A stretch of 5,289 nucleotides of DNA from an uncultured Eubacteriales bacterium (GTDB lineage: Bacteria > Bacillota_A > Clostridia > Christensenellales > Aristaeellaceae), in NCBI GenBank assembly GCA_902766515.1, contig CACXEB010000445.1, positions 1-5,289 of the forward strand, written 5' to 3'. This document shows, one piece after another, positions 1 through 5,289 of this stretch. Within the stretch, counting starts at the first letter, position 1; each line of letters opens with the position of its first letter. Made by a program: the position numbers and the translations under genes. The notes below the pieces were generated by a model. It had not been told where the DNA came from and made no database searches. It was given only the letters and a program-made list of their open reading frames with translations.

Positions 1-3000
1 CCGCGTGGAACGCGCCGACCGCCTGCTCAGCCTTGTCAAGGCGCTCCTTCTGGCGGTTGATCTCCGCCCCGGTATCCGCGATCCTTGTGCTGACCTGCGC
101 CGCGTGACCGATATCCGTGCGGGCTGCCGCCAGAAGCGCGGGCAGGTCATCCCCCGCCTGGCCGGCATGAAGGACAGAACGCTTTTCATCAAGGGCACGC
201 CGCAGGGCATCCATCTGCTCCCGGTTCCGGGTCCTGCGGGCAGCCGTGACATTCAGTTTGCCTTCGTACTGCCTGTATTCGTTCAGGATCGCTTCAGCTT
301 CACGCAGCGACTCGACGACGCGTCCGGGATCAGTATCCAAATCCAATTCCCGAAGCAGGGGTTCCGCGTATCCAACGCGGTCTTCCAGATCCTTCACCGT
401 CGCCCGGTGCGCTTCTGCCAGCGCCCCCAATTCCGGCGATTCGGGCAGGGCCAGATCCTCCGCGGCAGCGCCGGATTCGGCGATGAATCGCTGGAGGTTC
501 CTTTCGGCGGTTTTCAGCTGGCTTTCGGCCAGGTTGTAATCATTCAGCTTTGACTGAAGCAGCTTCGCAGCGTCCCCCTCCGGCAAGCCCGCGATCTCCG
601 GATACTGTCCGTCCAGCTGCGCCCTTGCCTGCGTCACGCCTTCACGCAGGGCTCCGACCTGTTCCAAACGCTGCCGCAGCGCCGCCAGGCGCGGGGAATC
701 TTCTTCAGTGAGCTGGCTCTCCGTGATCTTCGCGTCCGAGAGGTATTTCTCCCGGCTGCGGACAGCCGACTGCAGCTTGTCCTGCGCAATCTTGTAATTC
801 GTTTCACCGGCGCGCAGGAGCTCGATCGCTTCGGGGATCGGCTTGCCGGCGCACTCGGGATAAAGCGCGTCGATGCCGGTGCGTCCGGCGTCGATCGCCG
901 CTGTCTGCTCCGTGATGAAGCGCTGTACCGCATCCGCTTCCGCCCGTTTGTCGCGCAGGCGGCCGGCAGCCGCTGCCCGATCCATCATCCGGACAATGAC
1001 CGCCTCGGATACATCCCCGACCGGTTGTCCCCACAGGGAGAGCCAGGCGGTCACTTCCGCGCTGTCTGCGTCGATCGCAGCCCGGTGTTCATCCAGCTCC
1101 TTCTCCATGCCGGCGATCTCCGACTGTTCCGCGGTCAGCAGGGCCTTCAGCTCTGCCCGTTTCCGGTCGGCCTCCTGGCGATGGGCATCCGCCTGCTGAT
1201 AGGCCTCGTATGCCTGCAATTTCTTTTGATACGAGCGCTTGCCCGCGGCGCCCGCGACGCAGAGCGCCAGGCCGACGGCCGCTATGGCGGCCAGCGCCGG
1301 CGTCATCACGACCCCCAGTGCGGCGCCCGCGATGATCAGCAGGATCCCGATCACCATCAGGGCTGCCCCCGGCTTCTGCGGCTCGTCCACCGCACTCAAA
1401 CGGGTGCTTGTCACGGACTCCAGCTGTGCCAGGGACGCTTTCAGACTGTCGGCTTTGCTCTTTTCACCGTCCAGCCGCGCCATGATGCCCTGGGCTGCCG
1501 CCTGGCGCTGGGCGGCGCTGCGGTGCTTCGCGAGGATATCAGCGCCTTCCCCGGCATCCGGAAGACTGTCGGGGATATCAGCGAGAAGGGCTTCCTCTTC
1601 CGGCGTCAAAGCGATGGCAGGGAGCGCTTCCCGCTTCTCATCGACGCGCTGCTGGGCTTTCCGGAGCGCCTCCAGGCTGGTGATCGCAGGACGGACCCGT
1701 GCCTCCGCATAGGGGGCCTGCCGCTCCAGCGCTTCCTGCAGGGCGGCCGCTTCGCCGGTCAGCTCGCCATAGCGTTTCTTCTGATCTGCCCACGCTGCCG
1801 CTTCCCGCTGGATCTCAGCCTGCAGTTCCGCTTCCTGCTGTGCGACCCCGCCGCGCTTTTTCCCACAGTCCTCCAGGTTCCGGATGACGGGCTCCACGGC
1901 GGCGGGACTGTATCGGCTTTGTGAAGCAAGCCCGGCCGCCAGCGTGTCCGCTTCGGTCCGGAGCTCCGCGTACCGCTTTGTCCTGCCGGCCCATTCTTCG
2001 GTCTCCTGCTGGAGGTCCTTCGCCTGTGAATCCCGCTGGTGTACCAGGTTCTGGATGGCCGTGCGCGAGTCCACGGCCGTCTGAAGCGCATCGACAAAAG
2101 CGGGGTCCGTTTCGAGGGCGGTCCGGATCTTCCCGTATCCATCCGGAGCCTCCGGGAGGGCGGCGTCAGACGCGTCCGCTGATATGATCCCCTGGATCTC
2201 GCCATATATCGCCTGGATCTCATCCAGCTGTGCGGGCGTCGGCAGCGTACCGCCATATTTCTGAAGCACTGCCTCATATTCCTTTGTGAAGGCCGCGTGC
2301 GCCACTTCGAGGTCCCGGATGCCCGCCTTCAGCGAAGCCACCGCCTGCTCGCTGCGCTTGTTCTGGTCAATTTCAGCGTCGGTCGGTACATGGCCGCCAA
2401 GCTCGGCCGCCGTTGCGTCCAGCGTCTGCTGGATGACGGCAATCTGGCCGCGCAGGTCCTCCAGCAGCTTCTTCGCCGCCTCCTGTTTTTTCGCCTCGCC
2501 GGCGGCGGCGTCCAGCCGCCGGTTCTTCTCTTCCAGATCCTTCTCAATGCGTCCAAGCAGGACATCGATCTCAATGATCCGTTCCCGCGCCTGGTCCTGA
2601 TGGGCGATGTCCCGCTCCAGCTGGTCGCGCAGCCGTTCCCGCTCCGCGATCTGGCGGGTGATATCGCCCAGCTGGCCCCGCGAACCGGTCTTTTCATAAA
2701 TCTTGATATGCTGGGTCAGGCTGGCGACGGCGCCGTCGTACGCCGCCACGTCGTTGGCCTGGCTCACCAGCGCGTTCAGCCGGGTATGGATGCTGCTCGC
2801 GGCGCCGTCGATGGACAGGCCGTTCTGGTTGATGAACACGCTGCGCTGGAACGCGTTGGCGTCAAGGTGGAACAGGGTCTCGCCGATCCTGTCCGCGGGG
2901 ATTTTCGCGGTCGTCTTCGTATCAAGGTTGATGATTTTCGCCGTGTCAAAGCGCGGCGTTTCACCGAAGGTGCGGGTGATGCGGTACCGCACCCCTTCCG

Positions 3001-3244
3001 ACTCAAACTCAAGCGAGCCGCCGTATTTTCCGCCCTGCCACGGGAGATAGCGCTTCCGCTCGTTCTCGGTAATGTCCTTGCTGCGGCGGGTGTCGTATCC
3101 GTACAGCATGGCCTTCAGGAAGGCGGCCATCGTCGTTTTCCCCCAGCCGTTGTCATGGAGGACGACGTTCAGGCCCTCGCCGAAGGTGTAATCATAGTTG
3201 TGCAGTCCGCCAAAGTCGTCCACGTGCATGCTGATCAGCTTCAT
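1..3244 (-). CDS. SbcC/Rad50/YhaN-like coiled-coil ATPase with internal membrane hairpin (3' end outside window)
   Basis: 1081 codons are open from ATG 3244-3242 to the left edge with no stop; I checked the reading frame codon by codon. The N-terminus is a Rad50/SMC-type head: MKLISMHVDDFGGLHNY, then a glycine-rich NTP-binding loop HDNGWGKT (residues 30-37), AAFLKAMLYGY, and later FQRSVFINQNGLSID with Q140 as the likely Q-loop. Residues from about 160 onward are mostly Lys/Glu/Gln/Ala/Leu coiled coil, interrupted by a hydrophobic double span at about 626-668. No CxxC zinc hook is visible. The coiled coil contains two duplicated segments (67- and 86-residue periods). The ABC signature, Walker B and D-loop expected at the C-terminus are outside the window, so ATPase competence cannot be confirmed. 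The first position of Walker A is His rather than Gly; ENGWGKST-like variants occur, from memory, in YhaN-type proteins. The start overlaps the upstream stop as ATGA, the usual sbcD-sbcC arrangement, and suggests the two products form a complex. Confidence 0.88.
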   Translation of the reverse strand, partial: MKLISMHVDDFGGLHNYDYTFGEGLNVVLHDNGWGKTTMAAFLKAMLYGYDTRRSKDITENERKRYLPWQGGKYGGSLEFESEGVRYRITRTFGETPRFDTAKIINLDTKTTAKIPADRIGETLFHLDANAFQRSVFINQNGLSIDGAASSIHTRLNALVSQANDVAAYDGAVASLTQHIKIYEKTGSRGQLGDITRQIAERERLRDQLERDIAHQDQARERIIEIDVLLGRIEKDLEEKNRRLDAAAGEAKKQEAAKKLLEDLRGQIAVIQQTLDATAAELGGHVPTDAEIDQNKRSEQAVASLKAGIRDLEVAHAAFTKEYEAVLQKYGGTLPTPAQLDEIQAIYGEIQGIISADASDAALPEAPDGYGKIRTALETDPAFVDALQTAVDSRTAIQNLVHQRDSQAKDLQQETEEWAGRTKRYAELRTEADTLAAGLASQSRYSPAAVEPVIRNLEDCGKKRGGVAQQEAELQAEIQREAAAWADQKKRYGELTGEAAALQEALERQAPYAEARVRPAITSLEALRKAQQRVDEKREALPAIALTPEEEALLADIPDSLPDAGEGADILAKHRSAAQRQAAAQGIMARLDGEKSKADSLKASLAQLESVTSTRLSAVDEPQKPGAALMVIGILLIIAGAALGVVMTPALAAIAAVGLALCVAGAAGKRSYQKKLQAYEAYQQADAHRQEADRKRAELKALLTAEQSEIAGMEKELDEHRAAIDADSAEVTAWLSLWGQPVGDVSEAVIVRMMDRAAAAGRLRDKRAEADAVQRFITEQTAAIDAGRTGIDALYPECAGKPIPEAIELLRAGETNYKIAQDKLQSAVRSREKYLSDAKITESQLTEEDSPRLAALRQRLEQVGALREGVTQARAQLDGQYPEIAGLPEGDAAKLLQSKLNDYNLAESQLKTAERNLQRFIAESGAAAEDLALPESPELGALAEAHRATVKDLEDRVGYAEPLLRELDLDTDPGRVVESLREAEAILNEYRQYEGKLNVTAARRTRNREQMDALRRALDEKRSVLHAGQAGDDLPALLAAARTDIGHAAQVSTRIADTGAEINRQKERLDKAEQAVGAFHA
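347..862 (-). repeat. Tandem 86-residue duplication in the C-terminal coiled coil of the ATPase
   Basis: Residues 795-880 and 881-966 align without gaps at a period of 86. From Y795/Y881 there are 13 identities in 33 positions: YPE, AG, P802/P888, A806/A892, LL 809-810/895-896, Y817/Y903, A820/A906, L824/L910 and A827/A913. Further on, SP 850-851/936-937 and L853/L939 also match. A more divergent related unit may precede it at about 738-794 (WGQPVGDVSEAV...). Confidence 0.7.
1241..1369 (-). other. Two-helix membrane hairpin coded within the ATPase coiled coil
   Basis: Residues about 626-668 of the ATPase hold no charged residue until Lys669. They form two hydrophobic spans: AALMVIGILLIIAGAALGVV (627-646) and, after a short Met-Thr-Pro turn, LAAIAAVGLALCVAGAAG (651-668). 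Lys624 precedes the spans and KRSYQKK (669-675) follows, so by the positive-inside rule both ends should be cytoplasmic. Rad50 carries its zinc hook at a comparable position in the coiled coil; here a membrane anchor may replace it (inference). I recall B. subtilis YhaN having a similar internal membrane segment. Confidence 0.75.
1592..1993 (-). repeat. Tandem 67-residue duplication in the ATPase coiled coil
   Basis: Residues 418-484 and 485-551 align without gaps at a period of 67 residues (201 bases). Over the first 50 positions I count 21 identities, including W418/W485, KRY 423-425/490-492, EL 427-428/494-495, EA 431-432/498-499, Y445/Y512, P452/P519, I454/I521 and LE 457-458/524-525. The copies are diverged at the DNA level, so the duplication is old. 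Confidence 0.8.
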
Positions 3245-4773
3245 TCTGCGGACACCTCCTTCCCGCTCAGCGCGTTCCAGCCGAGGCTGATGACGCGGCT
3301 GCGCTCCGACTCGCTCAGGGAATCGTCCTGGAGCGCCAGCGTCACAAACTCACTCCGCAGCGATATATCGTTTTCAAAGGATTCGCTGTCAATGTCCATG
3401 ACCGTGTTGTCATAGACCTCGACGAAGAAGATCCGGCCCTCCAGCTGTTTTTCCAGCGCGTCGGCATTGATGGTCAGCCCGAACGCGGACCGGCCCGTCA
3501 CCGTGACGCGGAGGAAGGTATCCCCATCAATCGTCCTGGCCAGGCTGTTGATTTTCCGGAGGATTTCCTGCTGGTCGTCCTCCGGCAGGATTTTCAGTTC
3601 GGCCGTCCGGTAGTCATAGCGTTTGTTCTCACGCGTCGTGAAGCGGAGCCATCGGTCGTCCGTCCATTCCAGGAGCCCGTCACCGCAAAGGACGCCCTGG
3701 GCGTCTTCGAAGCCGGTCGGCTCAAATACCGGTATTTCACACGGTTCCGCCATACCCGACAGCACCGGCCAGCCCTGGCCGTTTTCCCGCACGGACAGCG
3801 CGGCGTACCTGCCCGCCTGGATTTCCACGGTCCCATTGCATGCCTTCAGGGTGATCCGGTCATCCCCGTACGAGTCGTCCGCCCGGGTATTGACCAGGTG
3901 GAAATTCTCCGGGATATCGCTCCGGTAGGTGATCCTTTTGTACTCCGGCTCATCTACCAGGGCAAGCACCTGGATATCGCCGTCCTCCCTGACCGATTCG
4001 AAGAGCGCGTCAATGACCGACTCCGAGATCCGGTCTTCTCCGAAGAGCCGCCCGAACAGCGCGACGTACTGCGCGTGATTCCGGACAGCCCGGTCCAGCA
4101 GGTCGGCGAATTTCGTTTTCCGCGCCTCCCGCCATTGCGCCGATTGCCGGACGTCCAGGCTTTCAGGTGAGAAGGCCCCCAGGCGGACGTCCGCGCACAG
4201 CAGCATCTTCCGTACCTTCGCCGCGTCCTCCGCCGGAGCCGGCGCCGTATGCCCGTCCGCGACCGGCCCCTGGACAGTCCTGGGCCGGGGCGCTTCCCGG
4301 ACGGCCGTCACCGCATCCTCCAGGTCCGGCCGGACAGGCGCCTGGACCGGCGCAGGCGCCGCCTCCGGCGCGGCCGCCGCCGCGGGCCGGTCCTGCGCCG
4401 ACGCCTTTGTGGGCTCCGCGGCGCCGGAACGGGCTTTCCTGCCCGCGCTCACCGTGCCGCTTTCCGCGCCCATATCCCGGAAAGCCTCCAGCGGAAAGCC
4501 CTCGGGGGTCACCCATTCCTGCCAGCCGTCCGACTGTCTCCCGGCAACAAACATGCTGGCGGCGGTCGGGCTCCGGAAATCCATATCCTGCATCAGGACG
4601 CCGTCTTCATCCAGTCCCCTGAGCTTCAGCCTGCGCCTGTACAGCTTGTCCTGCTCCGAAAGAAAGACCTTGCTCCCCTTGAAAACGGTCATTTCCTTCC
4701 CGTTGAACACGCCGTGCGCCAGGTACCCATCCTTGTCAGACCGCATAATGACTTGAATCTCAACTGGTTTCAT
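3241..4773 (-). CDS. DUF4357-domain protein fused to a degenerate SbcD/YhaO-like phosphoesterase (probable pseudo-nuclease)
   Basis: 510 residues. I chose ATG 4773-4771 because GGAGGG (4785-4780) sits 7 bases upstream; an in-frame ATG at 4806 lacks such a site and one at 4779 is too close. Residues 1-44 form a small beta domain (VFNGKEMTVFKGSKVFLSE). Residues 45-98 match DUF4357: FRSPTAASMFVAGRQSDGW, then EW and PLEAF. Residues 99-186 are an Ala/Pro-rich linker. Residues 187-300 follow an SbcD/Mre11 phosphoesterase (LLCADVRLGAF; ARKTKFADLLDRAV; YVALFGRLFGED), and YAALSVRENGQ at 323-333 aligns with the YIALGHIHK block. The C-terminal part (SGMAEP, GFEDAQGV, a LRVTVTG strand, FFVEVYDNT) resembles the YhaO/SbcD capping domain. 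Metal motifs are lost: DxH is D195-V-R197, GDxxD is GRLFG, GNHD is VDEPE, GHxH is SVRE. I infer a structural or DNA-binding partner of the following ATPase rather than a nuclease. The DUF4357 call is firmer than the pseudo-nuclease call, which is by eye. Confidence 0.8.
   Translation of the reverse strand: MKPVEIQVIMRSDKDGYLAHGVFNGKEMTVFKGSKVFLSEQDKLYRRRLKLRGLDEDGVLMQDMDFRSPTAASMFVAGRQSDGWQEWVTPEGFPLEAFRDMGAESGTVSAGRKARSGAAEPTKASAQDRPAAAAAPEAAPAPVQAPVRPDLEDAVTAVREAPRPRTVQGPVADGHTAPAPAEDAAKVRKMLLCADVRLGAFSPESLDVRQSAQWREARKTKFADLLDRAVRNHAQYVALFGRLFGEDRISESVIDALFESVREDGDIQVLALVDEPEYKRITYRSDIPENFHLVNTRADDSYGDDRITLKACNGTVEIQAGRYAALSVRENGQGWPVLSGMAEPCEIPVFEPTGFEDAQGVLCGDGLLEWTDDRWLRFTTRENKRYDYRTAELKILPEDDQQEILRKINSLARTIDGDTFLRVTVTGRSAFGLTINADALEKQLEGRIFFVEVYDNTVMDIDSESFENDISLRSEFVTLALQDDSLSESERSRVISLGWNALSGKEVSAE
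3253..3261 (-). promoter_or_regulatory. Consensus ribosome binding site for the ATPase gene
   Basis: The minus strand reads AAGGAGGTG, a full match to the anti-Shine-Dalgarno end of 16S rRNA, 8 bases before ATG 3244. It lies inside the last codons of the upstream gene, where it encodes Lys-Glu-Val. Combined with the ATGA stop/start overlap, it supports both the start choice and translational coupling. Confidence 0.9.
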
Positions 4774-4834
4774 AAGCATCCCTCCGTGAAACAGGCAGCG
4801 GTACACATCCTATTGAGCGATTTTTCTATCGTTC
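4774..4834 (-). other. Intergenic gap between pglZ and the DUF4357/SbcD-like gene
   Basis: These 61 bases are the only noncoding stretch in the window. They are more AT-rich near pglZ. They hold the ribosome binding site noted separately and a weak CGAT...ATCG inverted repeat just after the pglZ stop. I see no convincing promoter and no stem followed by a T run, so I read the genes as one transcript, possibly with a minor internal control point. Confidence 0.6.
4780..4785 (-). promoter_or_regulatory. Ribosome binding site deciding the start of the DUF4357/SbcD-like gene
   Basis: The minus strand reads GGAGGG, with 7 bases between GGAGG and ATG 4773. The in-frame ATG at 4779-4777 is almost touching this site, so the ATG at 4773 is the better start. 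The in-frame ATG at 4806 has no purine-rich site before it. Confidence 0.8.
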
Positions 4835-5289
4835 TCAGAAATCAAAATCGTTGACAAACGCGATGTCGATCATGAACTCGATCCGGTCCACGGCGGTCCC
4901 GGTCTCTTTTTCGACGATCGTGAGGTAGTAGGTCTCCGTCTTCCTGAACTCGACGCTCTTCAGCGTGAACCGTACGCGGAACACCCGGTCAGCGCCGTTG
5001 GCGCTCGTCCTGTCGGCGATAACCGTCTTCTTATCGCTGACCGCTGCGCCGCTGGCGTCGGCCATATAGATCTCATAGGTGGCTGCGGCCACTTTCCCGC
5101 TGACCGCGTCCTTCTGATAGAAGTCCAGGGAGAAGATGCTATTGGACACTTTGCGGCTCTGACTGATCAGCTGCAGTTCAACTTTCTTCACATCCACAAA
5201 CTTCTTGGAGGAAGTGCGGATATTCTGGAAGTCGATCACAGGTACAACCATTTCCTGCAGCGAGATACCGCCGTGCACAAAATTCATAC
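4835..5289 (-). CDS. pglZ: BREX-1 type phosphatase PglZ, C-terminal part (5' end outside window)
   Basis: This is the last 150 or so codons of a PglZ protein, ending in TGA at 4837-4835; the frame stays open through the right edge, so the Met codon at 5287 is internal. The segment opens with the conserved PglZ motif VHGGISLQEMVVPVI (first residues, about 5278-5234). In the alkaline phosphatase superfamily a C-terminal His in this kind of context helps bind metal, so the His codon at 5275-5273 is a candidate ligand (inference). The rest is the beta-rich tail typical of BREX-1 PglZ: a KVSNSIFSLDFYQKD-like stretch, IADRTS, RVFRVRFTLKS, YYLTIVEKE, and the terminal IDIAFVNDFDF. PglZ is essential for BREX restriction and host DNA methylation in characterised BREX systems. 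The main phosphatase domain lies upstream and cannot be checked. The next gene starts about 60 bases downstream on the same strand and is not brxL, which usually follows pglZ in type 1 loci. Confidence 0.85.
   Translation of the reverse strand, partial: MNFVHGGISLQEMVVPVIDFQNIRTSSKKFVDVKKVELQLISQSRKVSNSIFSLDFYQKDAVSGKVAAATYEIYMADASGAAVSDKKTVIADRTSANGADRVFRVRFTLKSVEFRKTETYYLTIVEKETGTAVDRIEFMIDIAFVNDFDF

Noticed and set aside
1025..1924. Plus-strand open frame of 299 codons
   Set aside because: It is antisense to the ATPase coiled coil in the same codon register. Its Leu/Arg/Gly-rich translation mirrors the minus-strand codons, with no domain or ribosome binding site seen.
1..3244. ATPase gene as BrxC or PglY-type BREX ATPase
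   Set aside because: The N-terminal Rad50-type head starting at residue 1, the FINQN Q-loop, the long coiled coil and the pairing with an SbcD-like gene fit SbcC/YhaN rather than BrxC.
2297..3415. Long plus-strand open frame of 372 codons
   Set aside because: It lies opposite the in-frame ATPase and SbcD-like codons, shows no recognisable motif, crosses the boundary between two well-supported genes, and such antisense frames are common in GC-rich DNA.
4163..4622. Overlapping Pro/Arg- and Gly/Ala-rich frames on both strands
   Set aside because: They are low-complexity by-products of the GC-rich Ala/Pro linker of the DUF4357 protein.
4774..4806. Upstream in-frame ATG at 4806 as the start of the DUF4357/SbcD-like gene
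   Set aside because: It has no ribosome binding site, and its extension would read through the clear GGAGGG site that serves ATG 4773.
4811..4840. Inverted repeat CGAT/ATCG after the pglZ stop as a terminator
   Set aside because: The stem is only about 4 base pairs with an A-rich loop and no following T run on the coding strand.

Overview
All three genes here lie on the minus strand and read right to left as one apparent operon: pglZ (3' end only), then a DUF4357 / SbcD-YhaO-like protein, then a large SbcC/Rad50/YhaN-like ATPase that runs off the left edge. The DNA is visibly GC-rich, with strong GGAGG-type ribosome binding sites. The PglZ tail resembles versions I associate with Clostridia-like Firmicutes, so a GC-rich gut or rumen Firmicute is my best guess for the host; this is inference. 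Nearly the whole window is coding. The only gap is about 60 bases between the first two genes. I see no RNA gene, insertion sequence, CRISPR array or credible terminator.

Right edge (4835-5289): the C-terminal 150 or so residues of a BREX-1 type PglZ, the alkaline-phosphatase-superfamily component of BREX phage defence, ending in its natural stop. Middle (3241-4773): a 510-residue protein with an N-terminal DUF4357-like domain, a long Ala/Pro-rich linker, and a region that follows the order of an SbcD/Mre11/YhaO phosphoesterase plus capping domain. Every metal-binding motif of that nuclease is replaced, so it looks like a pseudo-nuclease. Left (1-3244): its apparent partner, starting with an ATGA overlap, is a Rad50/SbcC-like ATPase with a Walker A motif and Q-loop at the N-terminus, more than 900 residues of mostly coiled coil, and a two-helix membrane hairpin near the probable coiled-coil apex. 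Its C-terminal ATPase half lies beyond the window.

Taken together, the window looks like a BREX or BREX-like island in which the position after pglZ, where type 1 loci usually carry brxL, holds an Mre11-Rad50-like pair. In that pair the nuclease is catalytically dead and fused to DUF4357, and the ATPase is probably membrane-anchored. The gene order and ATGA coupling copy sbcD-sbcC and yhaO-yhaN. My inference is that the pair forms a DNA- or end-sensing complex that signals or anchors rather than cuts. I do not know of a described system with this exact composition, but I could not search for one.
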